64,000 nucleotides of DNA from Rhabditoides inermis (Eukaryota; Nematoda; Chromadorea; Rhabditida; Rhabditidae): positions 62,001-126,000 of the forward strand of contig CAWZYM010000172.1 in assembly GCA_963966185.1 (NCBI GenBank). Direction: 5' to 3'. Shown one piece after another: positions 23,151-37,165 of the stretch; position 1 is the first letter of the stretch; each line of letters begins with the position of its first letter. The position numbers and the translations under genes were made by a program. A model generated the notes under the pieces. That model searched no databases and was not told the origin of the DNA. It was given only the letters and a program-made list of their open reading frames with translations.

Positions 23151-23574
23151 CCACCTCGCAATTGTGCAGAATGGTCATATATGGTTCGATGCTCCCGTTT
23201 TCATTTTCCTTTCCCGAAATATCGATTGCTAGTGTCTCGTTATCTCGTTTGCATTGAACTCCACCGATTTCTCTGCCAGAACATCGTCAGGATTTGAAAG
23301 ATTCCATTGACGTTGTTTTTGGTGTTCTTTTCTTACCGAATAATATAATGTCAGCGTCGAATTTCTGCAATTCAAGATGGTAACTCGAAATTTTCACTCA
23401 TTTTGATTTTCAGTTGCGCTTGGACGTAGTATCGTCCCAGTTATTCGGGCGAAAAATCATACTTTCTGGCGCGTAATGTAAGCATATGATTTTTGCTCAC
23501 GCTCGTGCCAGCGCGGATCAATAAATCAATAAACAGAGGCGCCCCCGGCCGCGCCGCGTCTGATTATGATACAC

Positions 23575-24070
23575 CTAGAGTTTCGTTCGATTTCCGAAAC
23601 GGTCATTTTCGAAAAATGACGATTTCGAAATTTCCGTTTCGGAAATAACCGAACACTTTTCGGAATTTCCGAACCGAACGACCGCGTGTTCGGCGCGCGC
23701 CGAAACGGCAATGACCGAACTCGGGCCGCGCCATTTCGGAAATTCCGAAAAACACATTTGCATAATATTGATGAAATGTAACTGACCGATGGCTCACTCA
23801 TTCCCCACTATCAACTCGAGAACACGGTCGAGTCATGCGAAAATCCCTCATTCCAGATATTATTCTAATATTTTTCGGGAATTCCGAAAAACGCTGCCGA
23901 AAGGAACGGCCGCGCCGAACGATTCCGAAAAGGTTTCCGAAACGTCGGTTCGGTCATTGCCGAACAGATCGGATTTCGGAATCGGCCGTTTCGAAAATTC
24001 CGAAATCGGTGATCATTCGCCGAAATGACGTGTTTTCGGTCGTCATTTCGGCAGCCGAACGAAACTCTAG
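23575..24070. mobile_element. TTCCGAA-rich MITE, unit 2
   Basis: Copy of the element at 11625-12120, with the same inverted ends and ATACAC flanks. It was duplicated with the unit and not inserted separately. Confidence 0.75.
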
Positions 24071-24778
24071 ATACACCCCTTGACTAGCGCGCGATGTGAA
24101 ATGATCATCACCAACCCCGACATCAGCAAGTGAAAAATAGCCGCGGGAGCGCGGTCGGTCGGTATCATTTGTGTTTTTCGAGCGTTTTGAACACTTCATT
24201 TATTGACCGAAATCGATAAGTACGCGATGAAAATTATGTTCCATAAAAAATTGTTTTGCACATTATTGTCAAATCATTGCATTTTAACAAAAATGCGAAG
24301 AAAATTTAGCACTTTCTATAAGATAGACAATTTTGCATTCTGGAAAACATGTATTGCGAATTTCGTTATGCAAAAGTTTTTCGAAAAATATGAATGCCGA
24401 TAAAATCTGTTTCACAAGATCGGCGAATTTGGCGACGGCAGAATTCGCTGATCTTTTGTTGATTCTATTTCCGCGAATTTAGCCACGGCAGAATTTGCTG
24501 AACTTTTGTTCCTACATTTCCGCGAATATGGCGAGGGCAGAATACGCTGAACTCAACAAAAATTCTGCCACCGAGAGGAATCGAACCGGCGTCCCCCGTT
24601 CACCAACCGTTCATCTTACCAATATACTACCTCCGCTCTATCTCAGACGCTGTGAACTGGAGAATGTGTGCGCGAACATCTATGTAATTGCGAACATCGG
24701 TTTAGCTATTCGCATTCCAAAAGGAAGAACACAGTTCTCGCTGTTGCTGGTATATTAAAACTTATATGTTTTTATATA

Positions 24779-26331
24779 CAGTGGCGGCCAAAAAGGTATC
24801 ACCTTTTGGTTTTTGCTCTCTAAAACTATTCAAATGAAAGACAGAGCTCCCATCTTTTGCACACCGTTTTTTGGACTCCAATCGGACCCAATACCTTGTT
24901 CCAAATTCATCCTACTTTCATCTCTCGTTTACAGTAGGCGAATTACTGTATACATAAAATCATCATTATCTCGTTTTCAACTTTGAAAAATTCCTGTGAT
25001 CAAACCACACTTCCAAAAAAGTTCTACCCACCATTTTTGGGTATAACCATTCATTAAGCATCTAAAAACACCTTGATTTCATATTACATGAATAATTTCT
25101 TGAACTTAAATAAGCAGTAAAGAAACAACATCAAGAAAATGCAAAATTCTAATTTTAACAAAGCCTAACTATACTATAAAATGATATAATGGTTTGAAAC
25201 TCTCTCAGTACTTGGTAGGGTATCCCTTGTTCACGATAACGGCCTGGCAGCGGCGGCGCATAGAATCGATCATCTTGTGGAGGGTCGCAAGCTCTTCCAC
25301 TCCTGCTCGAGCAACGTGAATTTCTCGTCTGCATTCTTGACCCGAGTCGTGCGAGTCCGCCGATCGAGGTCTTCCCAGAGGTGCTCGATCGAGTTGAGGT
25401 CCAGCGACTGGCTCGGCCACTCTATGGCTCTCCACTTGTCCTTGTTGAACACGTTCTAAGAGAAGATGGTGCAATGACAAAATTGGACATTTCTATAAAC
25501 CGATCTTGAAGTGCTTGGAAGAGTGGTTTAAGTCATTGTTTTGCTGGAAGACGTAGTTCCGACTATGAGTCTGCCGAATCCAGGGCCGCACCTTCATGAG
25601 AACCTCTGAGAACGTTCTCAAGAACGATCTCTAATTGATTGAGAAAGATCTCGTGCGCGGCGCAGTCGCCCGCGGGTTTTCCCGCGGTCCGGGAAATGAT
25701 ACGATCCATAGTGCGAGTAGTAGTTCTAGGACAACCAGAACTTTTTAGGAGAGATTTGTCTTGAGCGTCGGAGTATTTTTTGAGCTCGTTAGATACCGTA
25801 TTGCGGCATACATTGAACTGGGTGACTAGTGCCGCGACTCTCCACAAGCTGATCGATTCTATGCGCCGCCGCTGCCAGGCCGTTATCGTGAACAAGGGAT
25901 ACCCTACCAACTACTGAGAGAGTTTCAAACCATTATATCATTTTATAGTATAGTTAGGCTTTGTTAAATTTAGAATTTTTCATTTTCCTGATGTTGTTTG
26001 TTTACTGCTTATTTAAGTAATTAATCATGTAATATGAATTCAAGGTGATTTTGGATGCCTAATAAATGGTTATACCCAAAAATGGTGGGTAGAACTTTTT
26101 TAAATGTGTGGTTTGATCACAGGAATTTTGAAAAGTTGAAAACGAGAAAATGATGATTTTGTGAAAACAGTAATTCGCCTACTGTAACCGAGAAATGAAA
26201 GGGGGAAGAATATGGAACATGGTATTAGGTCCGAATGGAGTCCAGAAAACTGTGTGCGAAGAGCTCTATCTTTCATTTGAATAGTTTTAGAGAGCAAAAA
26301 CCAAAAGGTGATACCTTTTTGGCCGCCACTG
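24779..26331 (-). mobile_element. Palindromic Tc1-like element, unit 2
   Basis: Same structure and same transposase lesions as the unit 1 element, with very few base differences, so it was copied by segmental duplication and not by transposition. Confidence 0.85.
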
Positions 26332-29300
26332 TACCATCAACAGTCGTTTGCATAATTCTTTTTCAAAATCATGATGGCGCATGTTTCACAACGTTTTAGA
26401 ATCTCTGCGAACGAGCAGCCTTGGTGTATTGGTAACATTCACGCTTCGTGATCGAGGGACGACGGTTCGATCCCCCTCACCGGCCAAACTTTTATGAAAG
26501 CGAATTTGATCCGTCTCTGTTCAGCAAATTTGGCCATCGCTAAATTCGCGGAAAACACACAAAGATCAGCGAATTCTGCCGTCGCTAAATTCGCCGAAAC
26601 CATGCCCATGAAGTTCCTCGAATTTTGTTTTTTCTTCGCCCGCGAATGTTTTGATAATATTTTGACAACACAAATTTCCCATCCGAATTTTGCCGATCAC
26701 AACGTTTTGTTAGGCATGTTTTGAAATCTGCTACAATGCTGTAGAGGGCGATGAAAGGTCTCGGATAAGGTTGAAAGTTGCACTGTAGCGATACTCTCGA
26801 AAATCACAAATGATAACGACTTATATTCATTCTCGTTGACTACACACGTACACTGAAAAAAAGCGCAAAGAGATCCTCAATAAATAATTGACTGTATACA
26901 AACATTAACCAACCAGCTCAGAGAATAATATTTTTTGTTTTTCAAACTAAAAACATATATAGTAGGGTGGATAGAGAAAAAACAGTGTGACAAATTAGGG
27001 AATCGATTTCGCACCACATATCATTTCCAAGCGAGAGCGTTACCATTACCACTACGCGATGTGGAGACACTCATACAAATAGCAACAGTGACGTGATATG
27101 AAAATTTCACTCTCCCACCGTTTTGTGTATTGCAGAACTACTGAATGGAAGGTCTTTTCATGCAAAAAGTCTATATTGGTTTCCAAAAATCGAGGTTTTT
27201 TAAAAGCAAACTTCGAAAAGCTTTCGAAAGAGCCCTAACTTGTTCAACTTCGAGCGGAGACCTTTTTTTATTCACGGAATAGAGCCGGAACGGAAGCCGG
27301 AATATAGCCCGGAATAGCTGAAATCAAAAAAAGTCAAATGATCACATCACGCTACGGAAACAAGATTGGAAATTAACCATTATTCGATTAATCGACGGTT
27401 TCGGTTTTTTTTATTATTCGTTAATCATTAATGGAACATTTTTAATCGACCTAACACTACTGTATTTCATATAGTCGAGATCAACCTACATCTCTTTTTA
27501 GTGCATCACAGTATACTGTAACGATAGGACAGTATATACGCACCGATTGTGAGCTGGTGGCGCGTACATGTACTACGCCATAAAGCCAGTAGTATGAATT
27601 CAAAAAGAGAGGCTATATAGCTTCACTGTAGTTCATTATATTTCCTTAGTGTACAATTTGATAAAATGTACATACCGAGGAAGTATGTGTGTTCATAATT
27701 TACTAGAATAGTGGTGCCCTCGGGTTTGCTTCCTTCACATGAGCGCGTAAAGATTATCTAAAATTGGCACAAAACATGGCATCTCAGACTAATTATATTC
27801 ATTTTACAAAGTAAACATATCGACGTAGAAAAAGAGAGCGAACTCTTTTCGCACTGGCAGACGTTTTATCAATCTCACACTGCGCCGAACATCTGTTTCC
27901 GACTACCGTAATTAACACACTATTCTTGTTTTGTTTCACATGCTCTCTTTCTCTCTTATTCTTCTCTCTGCTCTCTCTTACTCTCTCCGGAAAAGTCATA
28001 TTTCCTATTTTCTGTCATAATCTTTTGTCTCATTTCTCATTTTGTATGTTGTTTTTTATATCTTGTATCTAATACAGAAACGTAGACGATAAGAAAACAC
28101 CGACTTCATATGTGACATTTATTATCAATGCGTATTTTTTCCTGTTACAAAATGTTATACGTGATCAAGGGATTGGCACAAGCCTTCGATGTCTCCACAT
28201 AACAATGAACAAGTGAGAGGGTTGGCGAGAGAGGCAGAGAAAAATAGGATCATAGTGGCGCGTATAAAAGTTGAATGGAGTTATGTGGTCTTGCCTTGCT
28301 TGCGTCTATGTAGGTAGATGTATGCATAATTCATTAGGTTTCCTTTATTAGTATGAATTCTTGTCCCGTCTTTCCTTGTACCAGTTGTTTGCTCTCTTCC
28401 GATGGAACTGTCTCCATAATGCATGCCGCCCGAAATGTTGACGAAGAAACATTTTTCGTGAACATCAAGCACTCTATACTCTATGTATCACACGGTCTCT
28501 GTAAAATGCGAACTTTCGACAAACTAGAAAAATCATAGTCACGGATTGTGAAATTAATTTTTCTGGGGTTTTTAAACATTCTGAACACATCACATCCTGC
28601 ACAGTGGCTAAGTCCAAAAAAAAAATTTGGTACCATACTTACGGTACCCTAAACTTGCATAATGGCCCAAACTCAACCAAACTTCGATCTGAATGTGTCA
28701 TTTTACTCCTCACATGATTAGAAACAAGTTTATAAATGAACATTTCTGTATATTGTTAATGAAAAAATATGGAAAGCAACGATTTGCAGCAAAATTAAAG
28801 GAGTATACCACTCTAAGTTCGTGTATGCAAGTACGATATATAACATATTTATGATATGAAAGAGAAAAGAATTTTCATAAAATAAGATATTTAATTTATC
28901 CAAGAAGCACATAAAAAAGTGGTTGTAAATACGTAGTGTATAGTGATAATTTCACGCGGAACCCTTGTGCACGCACTCAGGGAGTGTGTTATGGCCGCGC
29001 GGGAAACCAGGTGGTTGTGAGAGCGACCCGACAAGGCTCGATTCTTGTGTTTTTTTTGGTTTCAAACATACGTGTGTGTGTTTTAATTAGTTTTCTTTGT
29101 TTATTTTCCATATTCACTAATAACACTGTTTATATTGTGTCAGGAGTGCGGGATAAAAGACGTAATTTAATCGTTGTTTGAATTATCGTAGTAAAATAAT
29201 AATTTCGTATTTATTTTTAAAACTGTTATTTTTCAAAGAACATAGGGTCATTGGACTGCTAATTTGACAAGAATATCATATTACAATATGAACAAATTTG

Positions 29301-29381
29301 AGAAAAATAAATTTAGAGTGGTACATATATTCCTTTAAAGTGAGTGAAATTTTCGAGTTACCATATTATCTTGAATTATAG

Positions 29382-29522
29382 GAATCCGACGCTGGCATTC
29401 TTCTCTTCGGTGAGAAAAAAAACAAAAACAGCGTCAATGAAATCTTTCAGATCCTGACGATGTTCTGGCAGAGAAATCGGTGGAGTTCAATGCAAACGAG
29501 ACACTAGCATTCAATATTTCGG
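29382..29522 (+). pseudogene. Orphan exons of the 4862 gene, unit 3
   Basis: Same two exons as in unit 2, without a gene start or continuation. Confidence 0.6.
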
Positions 29523-30115
29523 GTAAGGAAAATGAAAACGGGAGCATCGAACCATATATGACCATTCTGCACAATTGCGGGGTGGGAGAAAGAGAGAGGG
29601 GGGAAGATCAGTGGTGCAGTTTAGGATCAGTGGTGCACAACGTACGTTCCTTCCGACGGCTCTTATTTCCGCCTTTCTCCAAAGGATGACTAACTCATTA
29701 AACTTGGTCAAGTCGAGTTGAAATGCAAAGTACACTGATGCTTCGCGGATAAATATTGTTTTAAAGATACAGGGGCATATTCAATTTCCCCTGCCCGCTC
29801 ATCGGCCCTTTGTCGGAGGCACACGCGAGAGAGTCTGAGAGAAGATGAAAGAGAAGAGATCGCAGAGTGGCGGAATTAGAAAAAAAATGCGTTCCGAGCG
29901 GTCTGCTCCTGATCACTGCGCGCGCGAAGAACTTTCGTTCAACAGGCATTTTAATAATCGTTTCGTGACGCATAAACGATTAAATATCGTAAACAATAGG
30001 TCAATAGGCGTGTATCTTCAAAAAATTGAGACTTTCCATATTTTTGTTGTTGAACACGGCGATATGAAATGAATGCAAGTGTTTATGGAACGGTGATTTG
30101 AGTGTGATTAGTGTT

Positions 30116-31331
30116 TCATAGGCTGGGTCCAGCGCCGCATTTGATTCCATACACGTCGTAATCTCCGTTGTCTCCGACCCAGACTCCGTCGCTGTTACAA
30201 GTGATCGTTGCGGGAAGCGTCTCTCCGTTTTTGGTCCGGGCAAACCAACTCTCGCCAGCCTTGTCAGGCGTCTGAAGCACAAATTTGAGACACAAAACAC
30301 CCAGATTACATGAAAAAACGCACTATGTAATGGAATTTTTGGTTGCATCGGAAAGATCTGCTGATACATCCAGTAGAAGCATCCTAAACAAGTTGTTGAG
30401 GAACACACAATGATCACTTTACATTCGGTTTATCCATCGTAGTTCCTCCTATCAGCATGAATTCGTCGTCGATACGACACGAGCGACAAGCTAAACAAGG
30501 GTGAGAAAGATCGAGACGTTGAATGTTTGTACACACCTTCGGATGGAGACATGTTGTGAGGTGCTCTGAAAAAAACTCATATAATATATGATGAGTTCTC
30601 AGTTCAAACGCACTTGGTGACTTGACTCTGGGTACATGTCATTTTTGTGACGTCAACTTCGACGGGATCAATGTTGTAGAAGTACCAGTTCCATTGACCA
30701 TTATCACAAGCAAGTTCCAGTTGATATCCGCCAACTTTGAACTCCGTTTCACGAGTGTCAGTTGTCACCTAAACAATATATTGTGTCATCATGTGTTTGC
30801 AGGTTGGAAACCTTTGTGTAGACATACGCGTCGTTGCGTGATTTAGAATGACAGTAGATCTTCTGAGATATTTCATGCGCTCCTCCCATCTAAACATGTA
30901 GTTTTGTATCCTGCCAACTACTCCTATAACTGACTGACCTTTACATCTTCTTTCAGCCATGCTCCGACGAGTATGTTATCGATGTCTCCAGAACGACACG
31001 TCTTTCCAGAAGGAGAAGGAGCAGATCTGGAAAACATTCGCACTTTTCATATATCAATCACGCAACAATGAGGTGATTCTAGAATATACTTTCCAAACGA
31101 TCTACATATGTATGTAGCGTGCCCCACATGAGTTTGAGTGGTGCTCGAATGTATGGTATCTTGAAGGCACTCAGTTGATGAATGTAGTAGGTGTAAGTAG
31201 GAACATACTGACGTGGTGGTATCGGAAGGCCGCTTGCATTCGGTGGCGTCTTTGTTGAAGATGGTGTGTGCGGTGTAGCTGTGTGCGCACACAGCAGCCG
31301 CCGTCGAGAGAAGAAGGAGTGCAGACCGCAT
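30116..31331 (-). CDS. Secreted cysteine-rich C6-domain protein, copy 3
   Basis: Intact reading frames as in copies 1 and 2, including the 4-nt intronic duplication shared with copy 2. Its upstream region is interrupted by a Helitron that starts 651 bp before the ATG, which may separate distal regulatory sequence from this copy. Confidence 0.75.
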
Positions 31332-32009
31332 CGAAGCCGCTCTATGCCTCCCTCGTCCGCCACTGCCTTAATAAACAATCACACAACAATACACGAGCCC
31401 TGTTGACTATTCAAATCGAAGCCCCGCCCTGATTGACGACAACTGACACACGTCGAGCTGCCATTCCACATTTCGCAACACTGCAATGATTGAGACAGTT
31501 GTATCTCGATGTGGATGGATTCATGACAAACAGCACCGAAACAACCTGTCTGTACCCGGCTAAATATCAAACAACCAGGAGGATAACTGTTAGGCGCAAA
31601 TTTGACTGTTTTGTGAGTACAAACTGTGACTATGACACACTTTTGTAGCGCGATTGTAGCGCGTAGTCGAGATTTTAGATTCCAACTCCCAAACGGTTGT
31701 AGAGATAAACTCTTGCCAAGTAAAACAAAACAATCACACATATAAAAACAAGATAAATATGAGACTGATTTTATCGTTAGATGAGTGAGTTTGATATTGA
31801 GTTCTTTTGAAGTATCAAGGTCTTTCAACATTTCAACTTCATGCTTCATATACGATATAAGAGTTTTTATCGTTTAAAAGATTATCAAAAGGGCATGAGG
31901 AAAATGCTGTCGCCTGACAATGAGCAATCCGAGAAACGCTAAAAACGAATAGAACAAGTACTTATCCACTAACAACTAATATCCCCCTTTCATACTAATA
32001 TTTACTATG

Positions 32010-32010
32010 G

Positions 32011-32046
<36 letters not shown>
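32010..32046. repeat. TGTC tetranucleotide microsatellite inside the Helitron
   Basis: About nine TGTC units, 28 nt from the element's 5' end. Confidence 0.9.
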
Positions 32047-33134
32047 CTTCCGGAGAGATATCTCTTTTCAAAGTCTACTCAAACTACTCATTTTTTCTGG
32101 AAAGTTTCTTCAATACCTGAGAACGCAAAATTCCAAATATCTCGTCAATAGCGATCTCCTAATCATAGTTATCACCTAATCTCTTAACTATAGAGAAAAA
32201 TTTCAAAATACTTCAATTAGAACGAAATTTGGAGGGTAGGTGAATCGACCTAGAAAAAATCGATAGCCGCGATACCAGCCGGCTGTGACCTCATCTTCAT
32301 GCCCAAGGGGGCGAATGTACCCAAAATGCACCCAAAATTCATGATCTTCGATTTTTATAAAAATTGAATAGAAGAAAGATTACGTATAACAGATTATAGA
32401 AACTGGTTTCCTTTTTTGAAAAGTCACCAAATATGGCGAATATGATCGACTTTTCGTACAGACCAGATAGAGGGTCCAATTTGTAAACTTAAGCTTTTAT
32501 GGGCAAAAAAGCCCTTCTGTCAAAGTTTCAGATCGATCGGACTTTGTCTTCATACAGTATTAGACATTTTCTGAGCGCGCGTTACTTGCTGGGGTCGCGC
32601 CCACCGGATTGCTCGCTACCAGCCGCCAGGTCAACCGATCGATATCGAATAGTTGGCATTCGCAATCACTGACCCATATCCACTCAGTTGTGTCTTTTTT
32701 GGTAGGAACATGTCTAAATATAACAATAATGGATTGAGTCAGTTGAAAAAGACAAAATTTCTATCTTCAACGAATAACTTTGACAAAACGAAAAGTTGAA
32801 GGTTGAAAGTTAAGTAAAATGTTTCGAGACGTCAATAGATAGTGCTTTATAACGATCAAATCAACCTCAAACTGTTTCAAACTTCTTCACACGTGCGCAC
32901 AACGTGTTAGGGCGCGCCAGCCGGCTTCTTTTCTCGAAGTCATTGTAGACGTAATATAGAACTATGTACTGCTTCTTTTTTCAGTTGAAACTAAGTTTTG
33001 AGTTTATTACTTGTACTCTTGTACATATTCAGCCTGAAATTCCGCTTTTCGATGCAGTACAGTGTCGAGTGGAAGTGAGGTGAGGTGAGAATCGAGTTCA
33101 CCTTACATGTCATTTGGCAAGCACAGGCGGTCAA

Positions 33135-33767
33135 ATTATATTTTTAGAACGTGAGAGAGTAGACAGTAGGGACAGAAGACAGTAGAGAAGAGAGTAGTAC
33201 TTTCTGTTCAATTTTTTTACATAATTGTCTCTCGAAAGTCGCAGTGACTACTGCAGATGTGAGAATAGAAGAGTAGACAGAAGGTACCATAGTACTGTCT
33301 CTAGAAAGTTGTTGTCACCGCAGCGGGGACGTGAAAGTATACAAGAGAATAGGAGAGAGATAGAGAGAGAGAGAGTGAGAGAGAGAGAGAGAATAGGAGA
33401 GAGAAAAGAGGAGAGAGAAGGGAGAGTAGACATAACTGTCTTTCGAAAGTCGCAGTGATAGTGATTACTGCAGATGTGAGAGTGAGAGTGGAAGAGGTGA
33501 CGAGAGGTGAAAGTATGTAGACAGAAGAAAACATAGTAATGTCTCTAGAAAGTTGTTGTCACAGTAGAAGAAAAGATGCAGTAGACAAACAAGAGCATAG
33601 TATTAGTATTGTCTCTAGAAAGTTGACAGTAGACAATAGAGAATATAATACTGTTTCTAGAGAATATAATACTGAGAGAGAAAGAGAAAGAGAGAAAGAG
33701 ATAGCGAGACAGTGGGAGAGGGAGAAGAGAGAGAGAGGAGAGATAGGGGAGAGTAGAACTGTGTCGA

Positions 33768-33810
<43 letters not shown>

Positions 33811-33905
33811 GGGGAAGGAGGAGGGAGATAGGATGGAAAGTAGACAGAACAGTGTAGAGGAGAAAGAGATGGGGCGGTGTACATCTGTGAAACATAAAAT
33901 AAGTG
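33135..33905. repeat. GA-rich satellite-like region inside the Helitron
   Basis: Long GAGA tracts alternate with recurring phrases such as TCTCTAGAAAGTTG(T/A) (33297, 33540, 33613) and CGAAAGTCGCAGTGA (33231, 33443), which shows repeated amplification of a motif of about 100-200 bp. Long frames on both strands here are only translations of low-complexity DNA. Confidence 0.75.
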
Positions 33906-34949
33906 AAAAAGAAGTAGGAGAGATAGTTAGAAAAGACAAAGATTAAGCTACATATACAAAATACATAGAACTTGAACACTTCAACTACAACCCTTGCGTG
34001 TATGTATCTTTGCAGGAGTCATTAGAGAGCAATCAACTATCAAACATGCAAGACGAACTATTCTTCTATTTTTCTATTTTTGTATACCTAGTGCGGAGGC
34101 GCGCGACAGCGCGCCGGAGCGCTAGTCAATAAGGTGACCTGATAAATTGTTTTGTGAATGTTCCGTTACGTGACATACGTTTTATTGTATGTAGTCTACA
34201 CTCTACAACTATCCTTTCACGGGCATATGCTTTCGCCACTAGGCCACAACAGCACGGTCTTTGACCGCCGCGTAGGGTGAGAGGAACGCGAAAAACGAGC
34301 CCTGTACGTTTTCGTACCAGAAACGTATAGTTATGTTAGGAAATTCGGACACCACAAGTTGGTGGCTAGGGTCCTAACTACAGTAATCTATCAATTTGGT
34401 CCGAGAGTGTGAGACTTACTACACTCCTCGTTAGTCTACTCACTCTCTAGCTATATGTACAGTAATCCTTCAAGAAACTGTAAGTATCGAAATCGATATT
34501 CATAAATCCGATTTCAACTTCATTGAAAATGGTTAGAGAAAAAGAAATTTTGTTAAAATGGTGAGAGTCAGACATTGTAACAATGCTTATAATAGAATCT
34601 CGACATCGACAGCTCCATAAAATATCGATGTCTATTCAAATGTTGCCAAAGAATACATGGACTGTCAGAAAACGACAAGAGAAAACACTGATCTGAGAGG
34701 TTCATACATTTTCATAATTGGATTTGGATTTTACAAAGGGTTTTCTGGAATATGTCGCCCACATGCCCAATAAAACAGCTGCTTCTTTTCAATTCCATTG
34801 TCAAGTGAATCAGAGAAAAGGAAATAGCGCTGAAACGATGAGAGTTAGAGAAGTGTTTCAGTTGGCGACAGTTTAACGAGTTTGTGTTGAGAAGTGTGTG
34901 TTTATAAGGAGCGAGAGGGTAGTGGGGTGAAGAGTCCTCGGACAGAGAC

Positions 34950-36588
34950 ATGCGTCTTCTCGCGGCAACCATCCTCGCAGTGGCAGCGACTGCCCTCTGC
35001 GCTGCGTCCCGCCACTCTCGCAAGTCAGTCCTCGTCCTCCCTCCCCCTCCTCCTCCTCTCCAGTACCAATCTACCGGTTGAGGTACGGCCGAGTGGTGCG
35101 TCGTGGCGGCGGCAGACCGGGAGGCCCGCGACACTGCAACCGGACCATGGTCGAGAGGAAGGCCCGAGACGACTATCCAACCTACAAGAGGAAGTGGAGT
35201 GAGTGATAGGCGAGAGAAACACGAGTCTGACTCGTAAGTGAGAGCCAAGCATGGCTTCAAAGAATGCGGTTGCAGATAAGAAGCACAGTGGAAAAGCGGA
35301 CGAGCGCCACATGCAGGCGTTCATTGAGCGATCCGTGGAGATCGAAGAGAACAACCTCGCATACGACGATGGGTACAGCTCCTTCAAGATGGCACACAAC
35401 CAGTACACCGACATGGTCTCTCTCTCACTCTCTTCCTCCCTCTCTCTCCCTCCCTCTCTCACTGTATGGTTCCAGTTACCCGAAGAGCTGGAGCATCTCA
35501 CTGGACTGGACCAAGAGATGATGAAGAAAGCGATGGAAGAGAGGCGTTCAAAGCGTTCGTTGTACGCCCGACCTCTGGCTCACACATTCGACGTGTCATC
35601 GCTTCCGAAGCACGTCGACTGGCGGGATACTCCGAACGTCGTGGGTGAGGCGGTCTACCGAGTGTTCCGTGTTTGATATAGATGCATTGGTGTTGAGGTG
35701 CGATCCGGAATCAGGGCAATTGTGGCAGCTGCTGGGCGTTCGCCACCGTCGCTGCTCTCGAATCGCAGTGGGCGATCAGCAAGGTGACGCCTCTCTGCTT
35801 GTCTACTCTTGACGAAAGAGTTGCAGAAGTCACGCAAAGACTTCTCCGAGCAACACTTGCTCGACTGTGCCCCGAATGGCGGCTGCGCTCGCGGGGGCAA
35901 CTTGGACGTGGCGTACCGATACACCATGGAGTCTTGTAACGGAGTCGTCGAAGCCGACTCATACAAGTACATCATGACAAAGGTCCGTCAACCAGTCTCA
36001 TTGATTCTGCCTACAAGAATTCCACTACACATTTTCTCTTTCTTTTTTATTCATTTATATAAACGACACATGTGACAGTTTTTTTCGATTTCAGAGAAAT
36101 ACGTGTCTCACCAACGGAACCGTGGGAGCGTTTGTGAAAGAATACGTTTCTCTGCCCGAGGGTGACGAAATCGCACTCATGGTGATTCATAGAATAATAT
36201 GATTGGTTAATTTTTCCAACGATTTTCATTTGCTGCTTTCAGCACACTATAGCAACCGTAGGCCCGGTTTCTGCAGCAATGTATACTCAAGGAGCTTATA
36301 ATATGATCGCATACTCGGAAGGTTTTTATTCCGATGACTCATTCAATCCGAAGATCCACGGTGTTGATCACGCAGTGGCAATCGTTGGTTATGGTACCGA
36401 TGCCAAGTATGGAGATTATTGGATCGTCCGCAACAGGTGAAGCGTTGTGATTCATTCTCGGACCGGGGTGATGAGTGAATATTTCCAGCTGGGGCATGTG
36501 GGGAGACAAAGGATACATCAAGATTCTTCGCAACCGAAACAGTCATGTGCACATTGCGCAGTGGACCAATTACCCCATATTCGAATGA
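34950..36588 (+). CDS. Cathepsin L-like cysteine protease, copy 3
   Basis: Intact, same catalytic residues as copy 1. Distinctive traits: L for V in ARPLAHTF, Q before WAISK, A in TQGAYNM, and an altered intron before the active-site exon (GATATAGATGCATTGG). All of these are shared with the inverted copy 5, so these two are closest relatives. The CT-rich intron 3 is shorter, and the intron after YIMTK is longer by about 24 nt. Confidence 0.85.
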
Positions 36589-37165
36589 ACATACTCTTGG
36601 CAATGTAATAAACTCATGCATTCTCTCTATATTCATTCTCGTTGACTACACACGTACACTGTCAAAAAGCGCAAAGAGGTCCTCAACAAATAATTATGAC
36701 TGTATACAAATATTAACCAACCAGCTCAGAGAATATTGTTTCTGTTTTTCGAACTAAAATATGTGTATATATATAGTGGGTTCGCAAATTAGGGTGGATA
36801 GAGAGAGCGACCCGACAAGGCTCGATTCTTGTGTTTTTTTTGGTTTCAAACATACGTGTGTGTGTTTTAATTAGTTTTCTTTGTTTATTTTCCATATTCA
36901 CTAATAACACTGTTTATATTGTGTCAGGAGTGCGGGATAAAAGACGTAATTTAATCGTTGTTTGAATTATCGTAGTAAAATAATAATTTCGTATTTATTT
37001 TTAAAACTGTTATTTTTCAAAGAACATAGGGTCATTGGACTGCTAATTTGACAAGAATATCATATTACAATATGAACAAATTTGAGAAAAATAAATTTAG
37101 AGTGGTACATATATTCCTTTAAAGTGAGTGAAATTTTCGAGTTACCATATTATCTTGAATTATAG

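Larger units (their letters stand above)
17391..29339. repeat. Tandem segmental duplication, unit 2 (11.95 kb)
   Basis: Near-identical repeat of unit 1 with the same internal order. The differences I noted are single substitutions in the protease exons, a 4-nt GACT duplication next to a C6 splice donor (near 18982), and changes in A, T and CT run lengths. Confidence 0.95.
31982..34125 (+). mobile_element. Non-autonomous Helitron (2.14 kb)
   Basis: Starts TCCCCCTTTCATACTAATAT and ends CTAG, inserted exactly between A (31981) and T (34126) with no target duplication. Six nt before CTAG is a perfect 7-bp hairpin, GGCGCGC-GACA-GCGCGCC (34098-34115). These are the hallmarks of Helitrons. The other four units have the uninterrupted CTAATATCAATAAGG site. 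No Rep/helicase coding region is present. The interior holds a TGTC microsatellite and purine-rich repeats, so it must have been mobilised in trans. Confidence 0.9.
29340..37123. repeat. Segmental duplication, unit 3 (with Helitron, without 4.3-kb block)
   Basis: Matches units 1 and 2 from the orphan exons to just after the protease, except for the Helitron at 31982-34125. After about 36795 it jumps to sequence equivalent to 17066-17390 in unit 1, so the 4.3-kb block and most of the following non-coding DNA are missing. Confidence 0.9.

Noticed and set aside
33539..33946. Long open frames on both strands in the GA-rich part of the Helitron
   Set aside because: They are translations of GAGA/CTCT repeats (R-E or S-L runs) and have no non-repetitive core.
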